Shown: positions 1-5,484 of the stretch, in pieces
Layout: each line of letters begins with the position of its first letter
Numbering within the stretch: position 1 is the stretch's first letter
Source of the DNA: Alphaproteobacteria bacterium
GTDB taxonomy: Bacteria > Pseudomonadota > Alphaproteobacteria > Rickettsiales > Rickettsiaceae
NCBI GenBank assembly: GCA_020630305.1
Contig: JAHDBQ010000069.1
Location: 1 to 5,484, forward strand
DNA length: 5,484 nt
Reading direction: 5' to 3'
The notes under the pieces: model-generated
Told to the model about the DNA's origin: nothing
Seen by the model: only the letters and a program-made list of their open reading frames with translations
Databases searched by the model: none
Position numbers and translations under genes: made by a program

Positions 1-608
1 CCGATCCTAATATAGCTATTAGTGGATTTTCTGCCATTCATATCGCGGCTGACTCTTGCGCTTATGAAATAGTCGAGATACTGAACGAATTCGGGGCAAA
101 ATTAGACAGCTGCACTGCAAGTGGTATAACCCCCTTGCGCTCGGCTATTGACCGCGGCTATTCCTCGATTGCAAAATTACTAATTGAATTTGGATGCACT
201 GTTAATAAGACAGATAATAATGGAGTTTCCCCTTTGCACGCCGCATGCTTTTATAACAACCAAGAGGTCGTAGACCTGCTTTTACGAAGAGGAGCTAGCA
301 TAGATCAAGCTAACATTGAAGATGATACAGCTTTTGATATTGCTTGCTACAGAGGAAATCCCGCAATCATACGCATGTTTTTTGCTACCGGCCATAATTT
401 TTCTTCAGACTCTTTAGAAAAAGCCTATAAAATAGCCTATAACAACTCCCATCGCCCTGCAATGAAAGTTTTTCATAAATTTTATAACACAAAAATTTCA
501 TTTACGCCTAAAGATACTGCCAGCCAAATTACCGATCCATTGCATGAGTATGAGCAAAAATTATCGGGAGAGCAGCCAGATAATTTACCGGATGGTTTTG
601 GCATCTAA
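1..608 (+). CDS. Ankyrin-repeat protein, 3' part (start outside window)
   Basis: The frame is open from base 3 to the TAA at 606-608, giving 201 visible residues; the true start lies upstream. Four ankyrin repeats (about 33 residues each) can be read: roughly residues 8-36, 41-70, 74-103 and 107-133, each opening with a G/D-x-T/S-x-L/I-H-x-A-type turn (the third has G-V-S-P-L-H-A-A) and followed by paired helices ending in L-L-x-x-G-A/C. The last repeat is less canonical and probably caps the array. The tail (about 134-201) is hydrophilic, without repeats, a signal peptide or membrane segments. Ankyrin arrays bind proteins; in intracellular bacteria such proteins are often secreted into the host, but nothing here shows secretion. 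GC is about 40% by hand count. The next gene follows on the same strand after 69 bases. The family call is firm; the binding partner is unknown. Confidence 0.9.
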   Translation, partial: DPNIAISGFSAIHIAADSCAYEIVEILNEFGAKLDSCTASGITPLRSAIDRGYSSIAKLLIEFGCTVNKTDNNGVSPLHAACFYNNQEVVDLLLRRGASIDQANIEDDTAFDIACYRGNPAIIRMFFATGHNFSSDSLEKAYKIAYNNSHRPAMKVFHKFYNTKISFTPKDTASQITDPLHEYEQKLSGEQPDNLPDGFGI

Positions 609-617
609 TGTTTATAC

Positions 618-645
618 TTCCCAGAGGAAAAAGTGATTTTATAAT
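618..645 (+). promoter_or_regulatory. Putative sigma70-type promoter for the 678-1298 gene
   Basis: An exact consensus -10 box TATAAT lies at 640-645, with TTCCCA at 618-623 as a -35 box (4 of 6 bases match TTGACA) and a 16-base spacer. Transcription would begin near 652, leaving a leader of about 26 bases before the ATG at 678. AAGG at 669-672, five bases before that ATG, can act as ribosome binding site. The region is AT-rich, so a chance TATAAT is possible; the good placement of all three elements raises confidence. Confidence 0.5.
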
Positions 646-677
646 GAATTTATTGTTAAAATTTATCCAAGGCAAAA

Positions 678-1298
678 ATGAAGAAAAATTACAGCCACAT
701 AGACGACTACAAATACACACTTCCATCTAAACATAATGAATTCTATTTTTTAGTTCATACAAATCCTTCTTCACAAAAGGATAAAAAGGATAATATTTTT
801 GTGGATATTGATAATAAAAATATATTTGAAGTTTACTCTTTATTTTATAATCAAGGAAATTATATAAAACACAAACTAGGCAAAAATAAACTACCAATTG
901 AAGATACTAAAAAACAAATAGATCTGATTCAGTACCAAGAACAATTGAACTCACCTGCACATCAAGAGAAAAAGAAAACTTACGAGCTAAAAGACATTCC
1001 TAAATATTATTTCTGCAAAAAAATACCGATATCTAAACTTGTTTACATAGTTAATTATTCGCATAATTCAGACGATAGCAAAAACAAATTAAATATAAAC
1101 CCAATCGAAAATAATGAATACTTGCAACGGCAATTACCAAACACCCCTCAAGAGAAAAATGATAAAGGAAAAGAAGAGTTATATAATTCTGAATCTAGCG
1201 ACACTTCTTTTTCAAATCTTTTTACCCCCTCACCGAATAACAATTACAGTCTAGAGCAATATGCATCTGATTGGCATTTTGATGATAGTTACGCTTAA
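678..1298 (+). CDS. Hypothetical protein, AT-rich gene, unknown function
   Basis: This gene encodes 206 residues from ATG 678 to TAA 1296-1298. It is the first ATG in this frame, since in-frame stops precede it at 642, 645 and 657, and AAGG five bases upstream is a plausible ribosome binding site. I do not recognise the family. The product is rich in Lys, Asn, Asp, Ser and Tyr, has no signal peptide and no convincing membrane helix, and contains a single Cys (near residue 114). The first ~60 residues and the stretch around 105-130 (with Y-Y-F-C-K-K and L-V-Y-I-V) look foldable; the region from about 130 on is polar and probably disordered, ending in an acidic aromatic tail (W-H-F-D-D-S-Y-A). 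GC is about 28%, far below the ankyrin gene upstream (about 40%), which suggests a different history or relaxed constraint. A secreted effector is conceivable from the neighbour and the polar tail, but this is a guess. Confidence 0.65.
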   Translation: MKKNYSHIDDYKYTLPSKHNEFYFLVHTNPSSQKDKKDNIFVDIDNKNIFEVYSLFYNQGNYIKHKLGKNKLPIEDTKKQIDLIQYQEQLNSPAHQEKKKTYELKDIPKYYFCKKIPISKLVYIVNYSHNSDDSKNKLNINPIENNEYLQRQLPNTPQEKNDKGKEELYNSESSDTSFSNLFTPSPNNNYSLEQYASDWHFDDSYA

Positions 1299-1312
1299 AG
1301 TATCTGATTTAA

Positions 1313-2675
1313 TTAATAAAACTCTGATAAAATATCTTCTTCTAGCTTTTTATATTTTGCTCCTGAGGTTCTGAAGTTATTAGACATAATAACAAAACTA
1401 TGCAGATGCCCTCGTTTATTATAAAAATAACCGATAATTGTAGAAACGCCTTGCAGGGTTCCTATTTTGGCATAAATTTTTGTATTACTAAAACACCCTT
1501 TTAATGCCCCCTCTCCTGGCAGGGCCATCAAAGCCTGTATAGTAGAAAAATCTTTGTCTTTTGCAATATTCTTCAGCATATCGCTAAACTGATTTGGAGT
1601 TAAGAGATTTGACTTTGAAAGGCCAGATCCATCGTTAATGTGAGCGCCTTTTAAATTGGTATTATAGTATTTATTAGCCAGAGTTTTAAGCATTGCCCCG
1701 GCCTTACGCCATTCATCTTTATTATATTTACTAGCAATATGCGCAAGCAAAAAGTCCGTGATGAAGTTATCAGGCTTCACTAAAGCTACTTGCGCAACAG
1801 AGGTAAGCTTAACTCTTTTACTTTTTAAAATTTCAGCATCTTCTGGAGCTATCGAAGCAACCCTTATTCCTTTTGCTGGCTGCATACCCTGCACTGCCTG
1901 AGATTTTTGAATTACGGCTGAGAGATAGCCAATATTATCATTTGCAACTGCGCCAATAGTCAAATCATTATTTCCAGCCGCTAGAGTTCCAGAAACATAG
2001 CAAGTATCATTTTCTATTTTTAAATGAAGCCTGTCCGCAGCTCCTTTCTTAATTGTTATAGCATTATTTTCTAATTTGTAGGGGAAATTTTCATCTGTTT
2101 TTATAGATATTTTTTCACCTGGAATAGTTGCGCTAGATAACATTTTTAAGCAGTTTTTACTAACATGCGGACGACTCACTGGTGTTTCCGTAACAATATA
2201 TACCGTCTTCAACCATTCTTCCCCTAGGCGTTGCTGGCGTAAGGAATTTATTATCTACAATATATATTGCGCCAATCCTACCTGTAGAATACTCTTTAAT
2301 TTTAGAGATAAATTCTTGCAGAGCAGATATTTCAAACTACGGGGAATTTATTTCAATATAATAATTGTTGTTTTTCTTATATAAATTATCCTCGAATAAA
2401 TAGTCAAGCCCCAGATCTTTCAGCGCAACCATAATGGTTATAAACTTCAAGGAGCTGGCTGGAATATAGTAACGATTCGCATTTCTTTCATAAGCAGTTT
2501 TTCCTTGATGCAAATTAACTACCTTGATGCCAATGTTTAAGTTGCTATCAGTTTTATTTATGATTTTATCTATGGAATTTTTGCCTGCATAAGCAGAGTT
2601 AATTATCAGGGCAAATAGGATTATAAAAATTTTTCTGTATATTCTTGAGGTAGCAGCCATTTTTTTATCCATCAT
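1313..2675 (-). pseudogene. dacB: Broken D-alanyl-D-alanine carboxypeptidase/endopeptidase (PBP4, peptidase S13)
   Basis: An intact copy would be a periplasmic S13 enzyme trimming peptidoglycan stem peptides. The first open piece (2675-2337) has a clear signal peptide (basic R-K, then a hydrophobic stretch ending A-Y-A, cleavage near residue 30) and the SxxK motif S74-S-L-K77. It ends at an in-frame TAG (2337-2339). Reading through, the same frame continues with S13-like sequence to D-G-I-Y-C-Y-G; the rest (P-V-S-R-P onward, to the TAA at 1313) is one frame over. Removing one A from the A run at 2185-2187 joins them as Y-G-T-P-V-S, as expected for the family. Further damage: the SxN motif reads P-D-N (1772-1774 codes Pro) and KTG reads K-I-G (1463-1465 codes Ile). 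D-G-S-G-L-S (1616-1633) is kept. Total reach, about 454 codons, is normal for the family. The start at 2675 overlaps the upstream regulator by 11 bases; the ATG at 2660 would avoid the overlap and give a compact signal peptide. Confidence 0.88.
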
Positions 2676-3294
2676 TTATCATTAATCTGTATTCTGCACC
2701 TTCCATTACTAGCCAGTCATCAGGCAGTTTTTGCTTTAATTTGTAAAGATGAGTCTCTATAGTACTGGACTCAGTATTCTTATGGTGATTCCATAAATTT
2801 TGCTGCAAAAACTCCTTTGTTAAAACATTATCCGGCGCTTCAATAAAGGCTTTAAACAAAGCATTCTCTCTTTCAGTGAAAGGTATTTTTTGTTTAGCGC
2901 TGACTATTTCATCATGGAGCTCATCATAAACCCAATTTTTATTCAGCAAGCAGAAAATATTTTCATTTGATAATTTAGAACCAATCTCTTTAAGTAGCTC
3001 ATTTAACTTAATTGGTCTCGTAAAATTACGAACAGAATTGAATAGATTACTATCAATTTCTGCTGATGTGCAATTAATTAGATTCTTAACTCTGTAGGTT
3101 GGCAAATTGCCTACTTCTATTTCTTGATCAACTATTAGGCAGTCAACTATTTTCAAATCATTTATCAGACCAGAGGCACCTTCTGCACCTGCAGCATGCA
3201 AAATATAAGCGCTATTATCTCTTAGCGCCTGAAGAAGGATTTTATTATCGCTGATAATTACTATATTCGCTGATTCAGATTTCATTTTTTGCAT
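2665..3294 (-). CDS. OmpR/PhoB-family response regulator with degenerate receiver
   Basis: The 209-residue product has a receiver-like domain (about 8-108) and a C-terminal winged-helix DNA-binding domain (about 135-206). The latter fits the OmpR/PhoB pattern: F-T-E-R-E-N-A-L-F, then L-T-K-E-F-L-Q-Q-N-L-W, a recognition helix near 175-190 (T-I-E-T-H-L-Y-K-L-K-Q-K-L), and the wing ending G-A-E-Y-R-L. In the receiver, the usual acidic pair after strand 1 is S15-D16, Asp56 sits at the phosphorylation position (C-L-I-V-D), and the conserved Lys of K-P is Arg93 (T-R-P-I), so phosphorylation may be weak or absent. No histidine kinase gene is in the window. The ATG at 3294 is chosen because the only in-frame codons above it before a TAA (3310-3312) are not usual starts; the ATG at 3285 is an alternative. 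The gene runs into the dacB-like pseudogene with an 11-base overlap. Its targets are unknown. Confidence 0.82.
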   Translation of the reverse strand: MQKMKSESANIVIISDNKILLQALRDNSAYILHAAGAEGASGLINDLKIVDCLIVDQEIEVGNLPTYRVKNLINCTSAEIDSNLFNSVRNFTRPIKLNELLKEIGSKLSNENIFCLLNKNWVYDELHDEIVSAKQKIPFTERENALFKAFIEAPDNVLTKEFLQQNLWNHHKNTESSTIETHLYKLKQKLPDDWLVMEGAEYRLMINDG

Positions 3295-3388
3295 TTCGTA
3301 TATAATAGTTTATATGCTCCTTGAGCTAATTATCGCCACAATGAATTGGCATCTTCGCCCCCAAAAGAGCAACAGATATTTTGCTAAG

Positions 3389-3417
3389 ATTATATCAAAG
3401 TAGCTCCAAATCACCAA
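3389..3417 (-). promoter_or_regulatory. Putative sigma70-type promoter for the regulator-dacB operon
   Basis: On the minus strand an exact TATAAT (3394-3389) is preceded, after a 17-base spacer, by TTGGTG (3417-3412), which keeps the TTG core of the -35 box. Transcription would start near 3382, giving a leader of about 88 bases before the ATG at 3294. It lies in the 156-base spacer after trhO, the right place for a promoter of the response-regulator gene. I see no convincing rho-independent terminator for trhO in this spacer, so read-through from trhO is also possible. Confidence 0.55.
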
Positions 3418-3450
3418 TCAGCTACGCCAGTTACAAACCAAACGCTAGCA

Positions 3451-4254
3451 CTACTTCTCAAGCGCAACTCCTTTAGCCGTTTTTCCTTCACCAACCCAAT
3501 AGCCTTGCGAGGGAGCAAGATCATCTGACACCGCACCTCTATCATCAAATACAAAGCACTCACCTTGCCACATACCATTTTTATTTTTAGTATCTTCTAG
3601 ATATTGCAAAATGCCGCCCTTTAGATGATATAACTCTTCAATACCCATATCTTTAAGCAATGCTGTAGATTTCTCACATCTTATACCGCCAGTACAATAC
3701 ATTGCTACTTTTTTGCCTTTTAGCTTATCCATATTTTTTTTAGTCCACTCTGGTAGCTGACTGAATGTATCAGTTTTGGGGTCAACCGCTCCTACAAAAG
3801 TACCTATCTTCACCTCGTAATCATTACGGGTGTCAACGGTTACCACATCATCGCGCTGGATAAATTCATCCCAATCTTTGGTTTCGATATAATCTCCTTT
3901 TAAACCCTCAACGTCTAGATCTTTATACTTAAGAGCAATGATCTCTTTCTTGATCTTAACTTTAATCTTTGAAAATGGCTGCTCCTGGCAGTAATTTATT
4001 TTAATGTTAATATCATTTGCGCCAGTTAGTTTTTCAAGTTCTGCTAGTACTAATTTAACATTTTCTTCGCCACCTGAAATTGAGCCATTAAAGCCTTCAT
4101 TTGCAATTAATATTGTTCCATAAACATATTTCTTCTTCGCTATGAATAAAAGCTTTGGCTGCAGAGTTTCCAAATCATCTATATTTGTAAAACTGTAAAA
4201 GCTAAGCACTGCGATTTCTTCTTGAGAATTTTTATCTTTAATTATTTCTGTCAT
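3451..4254 (-). CDS. trhO: tRNA uridine(34) hydroxylase TrhO (YceA/UPF0176 family, rhodanese domain)
   Basis: The 267-residue product matches the TrhO family, which hydroxylates the wobble uridine of certain tRNAs in an oxygen-dependent, prephenate-independent way, the first step towards 5-(carboxy)methoxyuridine. An N-terminal alpha/beta domain (about 13-105) has the family signature [12 protein letters not shown] (50-61). A rhodanese domain follows (about 125-220), with V-D-T-R-N-D-Y-E near 140 and the active loop [10 protein letters not shown] holding Cys187 and Cys193; Cys187 is the expected catalytic cysteine. The [11 protein letters not shown] segment (229-239) is also characteristic. 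The C-terminus is short and lacks the extra paired cysteines seen in some longer homologues such as those of enterobacteria. The ATG at 4254 opens directly onto conserved sequence; no strong Shine-Dalgarno precedes it. The gene is intact and co-oriented with htrA upstream, separated by a hairpin. Confidence 0.93.
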   Translation of the reverse strand: MTEIIKDKNSQEEIAVLSFYSFTNIDDLETLQPKLLFIAKKKYVYGTILIANEGFNGSISGGEENVKLVLAELEKLTGANDINIKINYCQEQPFSKIKVKIKKEIIALKYKDLDVEGLKGDYIETKDWDEFIQRDDVVTVDTRNDYEVKIGTFVGAVDPKTDTFSQLPEWTKKNMDKLKGKKVAMYCTGGIRCEKSTALLKDMGIEELYHLKGGILQYLEDTKNKNGMWQGECFVFDDRGAVSDDLAPSQGYWVGEGKTAKGVALEK

Positions 4255-4281
4255 TTATTTTTTAGTAAATTATTCTATAAC

Positions 4282-4316
4282 TATCCCGCCTACTAGAGGA
4301 AATCTAGGGCGGGATA
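4282..4316 (-). terminator. Hairpin between htrA and trhO, probable htrA terminator
   Basis: A GC-rich perfect inverted repeat (TATCCCGCC at 4282-4290 with GGCGGGATA at 4308-4316) encloses a second 5-base pairing (CTAGA 4293-4297 with TCTAG 4303-4307) and a five-base loop, with a two-base bulge between. It lies 50 bases past the htrA stop. On the minus strand it is followed only by AGTTATAGAATAATTT, a poor U-tract, and an AT-rich stretch precedes it. It may be a weak terminator, a bidirectional element, or a structure that stabilises the htrA mRNA end. Its lower edge is only 27 bases from the trhO start codon. Confidence 0.5.
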
Positions 4317-4365
4317 AAATCTTATTTTTATTCAAGTAACAGGCTCTAATACACCAGAACACCTA

Positions 4366-5484
4366 CTAATTAACCGGCAGAACAACGAACAAAGTAACAT
4401 TTTGTCTTTTAACCAGAAGCACTATATTCTTCTTGTTGTTTTTGATCGCTCTTTGGTGAATTTCTGCAAAATCTTTTACATTACCCACCTGCTGCTGGTC
4501 TGCTGCTATTATAAGGTCTCCTAATTTTAAATCAAGATTTAAAATTTGTCTAGTAAATTTTACCACCGCTATGCCTTTCGATGTCGCCTTTAAATCCAGC
4601 TTAAGCCTTATATTCTCCGTAAGGTCACTAACTACAATTCCGCTAACTTGCGCCAGAGAAGTTTCCCTTAAAAGCTTTTCTTCAACTGCTTGTTTGCGCG
4701 GGGCACTAATTGTAGCGGTCAGATCCACCTTTTTCTTATCTCTGATCACAGTAAGCTTCACCTTCTCGTCTATTTGGCAATCAGCTACATATAGCTGCAG
4801 CTTCCTGACGCTAGTTACGCTATTATCATTAAATTTACTGATCAGGTCACCGCGCTTCAGGCCCGCTTTATCACCAGATCCACCATTTACAACATTACCA
4901 ACAATAACGCCTTTAGTTCCTTTTACCCCCATAGCTTCAGCCAACTGCGGCGTAACTTCCTGCACGCCAATATCTAGCTTACCACGATGAATCTTACCTT
5001 TCTCTTTTAGTTGCTTCATTATATCGTCGACGGTATTAGAAGGAATCGCAAAACCAATTCCGATATTAGTTCCGCCATTTACATTAGGCACCGCAGTATT
5101 AACACCAACTACTTCGCCGTTCATATCAAATAATGGGCCGCCCGAGTTACCCCTGTTAATTGCAGCATCAGTTTGGATAAAGTCATCAACTAACTCATCA
5201 GAGTTAATGCCAAGATCACGCCCTTTAGAAGAGATAATGCCAGTAGTAACAGTTCCACCAAAACCAAGTGGATTACCAACAGCAATCACTACATCGCCAA
5301 CTCTAGATTTCGTAGAATCTGCTAAACTAACAGGATCTAATTTTTCAGAAGAATACACTTTAAGCAAAGCAAGATCCGTCTTTGGATCAACGCCAACAAT
5401 CTTTGCTGGCAATTGCTTATTGTTATGTAGTTTTACATGGATCTCGTCTGAGCCATGTATAACATGATAATTAGTAATTATGTG
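4366..5484 (-). CDS. degP: HtrA/DegP-type periplasmic serine endoprotease, 5' end outside window
   Basis: The frame is open from the window edge to the TAG at 4366-4368, showing 372 residues; the signal peptide and first part of the protease domain lie beyond 5484. The complete catalytic triad is visible: His in T-N-Y-H-V-I (codon 5464-5466), Asp in T-D-L-A-L-L, and Ser in G-N-S-G-G-P-L, with spacings of 30 and 107 residues, close to those of E. coli DegP (His105, Asp135, Ser210). Two PDZ domains follow the protease. The first covers about fragment residues 170-265 (with K-A-G-L-K-R-G-D-L-I), the second about 280-372 (with L-D-L-K-L-G-D-L-I-I-A), so this is the two-PDZ DegP/DegQ architecture rather than DegS. 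It should degrade or hold misfolded envelope proteins. All key residues are intact and GC is among the highest in the window. DegP, DegQ and alphaproteobacterial MucD-like names cannot be separated from this fragment. Confidence 0.95.
   Translation of the reverse strand, partial: HIITNYHVIHGSDEIHVKLHNNKQLPAKIVGVDPKTDLALLKVYSSEKLDPVSLADSTKSRVGDVVIAVGNPLGFGGTVTTGIISSKGRDLGINSDELVDDFIQTDAAINRGNSGGPLFDMNGEVVGVNTAVPNVNGGTNIGIGFAIPSNTVDDIMKQLKEKGKIHRGKLDIGVQEVTPQLAEAMGVKGTKGVIVGNVVNGGSGDKAGLKRGDLISKFNDNSVTSVRKLQLYVADCQIDEKVKLTVIRDKKKVDLTATISAPRKQAVEEKLLRETSLAQVSGIVVSDLTENIRLKLDLKATSKGIAVVKFTRQILNLDLKLGDLIIAADQQQVGNVKDFAEIHQRAIKNNKKNIVLLVKRQNVTLFVVLPVN

Noticed and set aside
135..137. TTG at 135 as start of the ankyrin gene.
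   Set aside because: The same frame is open back to base 3 and already encodes an ankyrin repeat, so the gene begins before the window.
529..726. Minus-strand 65-residue open frame overlapping the end of the ankyrin gene.
   Set aside because: It lies antisense to well-supported ankyrin coding sequence, and shows no recognisable domain or start signal.
608..730. A 40-codon plus-strand frame starting with ATG at 608, overlapping the ankyrin stop (TAATG), ending at TAA 728-730.
   Set aside because: The stop-start overlap is suggestive of translational coupling, but no clear ribosome binding site is correctly placed, the TATAAT promoter box lies inside it, and it overlaps the start of the better-supported 678-1298 gene by 53 bases. 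The basic product resembles no family I know.
2210..2212. TTG at 2212 (minus strand) as start of a separate 299-residue protein.
   Set aside because: The sequence begins mid-domain of an S13 enzyme with no signal peptide or SxxK motif, and joins the upstream piece by a one-base correction; it is the 3' part of the pseudogene.
4571..4990. Plus-strand 139-residue open frame opposite htrA.
   Set aside because: It is the antisense image of conserved protease/PDZ coding sequence; its Ser/Thr/Leu-rich composition is typical of such shadows.
5410..5412. TTG at 5412 (minus strand) as start of htrA.
   Set aside because: The frame continues to the window edge and includes the catalytic His motif T-N-Y-H-V-I, so the coding region must extend beyond 5484.
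5207..5467. Plus-strand 86-residue open frame opposite htrA.
   Set aside because: It is antisense to the protease domain that carries the catalytic Asp and the approach to the Ser; no independent evidence supports it.
1..5484. Search by eye for tRNA or rRNA genes, CRISPR arrays, insertion-sequence ends and attachment sites.
   Set aside because: No cloverleaf, regularly spaced repeats, transposase-like frame or paired terminal repeats were seen; weak cases could be missed without a covariance-model or repeat search.

Overview
The window looks like chromosome from an AT-rich, host-associated alphaproteobacterium, most likely of the order Rickettsiales or a similar intracellular lineage. The grounds are low GC (about 28-42% depending on the gene, counted by hand), an ankyrin-repeat protein, a sparse regulatory repertoire with a degenerate two-component regulator, and a decaying cell-wall gene among intact housekeeping genes. 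No 16S or other strong marker is present, so this placement is inference.

Layout, left to right. Plus strand: the 3' part of an ankyrin-repeat gene (1-608, its start lies before the window), a short gap holding a plausible sigma70-type promoter, then an unrecognised, very AT-rich gene (678-1298). This is followed by a convergent junction of only 14 bases. Everything after it is on the minus strand. In transcription order (high to low coordinates) that is: an HtrA/DegP serine protease (5484-4366, 5' end outside the window), a strong hairpin, the tRNA hydroxylase TrhO (4254-3451), a 156-base spacer with a good promoter, an OmpR-family response regulator (3294-2665), and a directly overlapping dacB-like penicillin-binding protein (peptidase S13; 2675-1313) that is a pseudogene.

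The most informative part is the dacB-like locus. It keeps a signal peptide and the SxxK active-site serine, but has an in-frame TAG, a probable one-base insertion in an A run, and replacements in both other catalytic motifs (SDN to PDN, KTG to KIG). Its start overlaps the stop of the response-regulator gene, so the two probably formed a two-gene operon driven from the promoter at 3389-3417. The regulator is intact as an open reading frame but has lost some of the usual phosphorylation-pocket residues and has no kinase gene beside it here.

HtrA (envelope protein quality control) and TrhO (tRNA wobble-uridine hydroxylation) look functional. I do not see a new multi-gene defence, toxin or mobile system. 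The unrecognised AT-rich gene beside the ankyrin gene is the only real candidate for an undescribed function.
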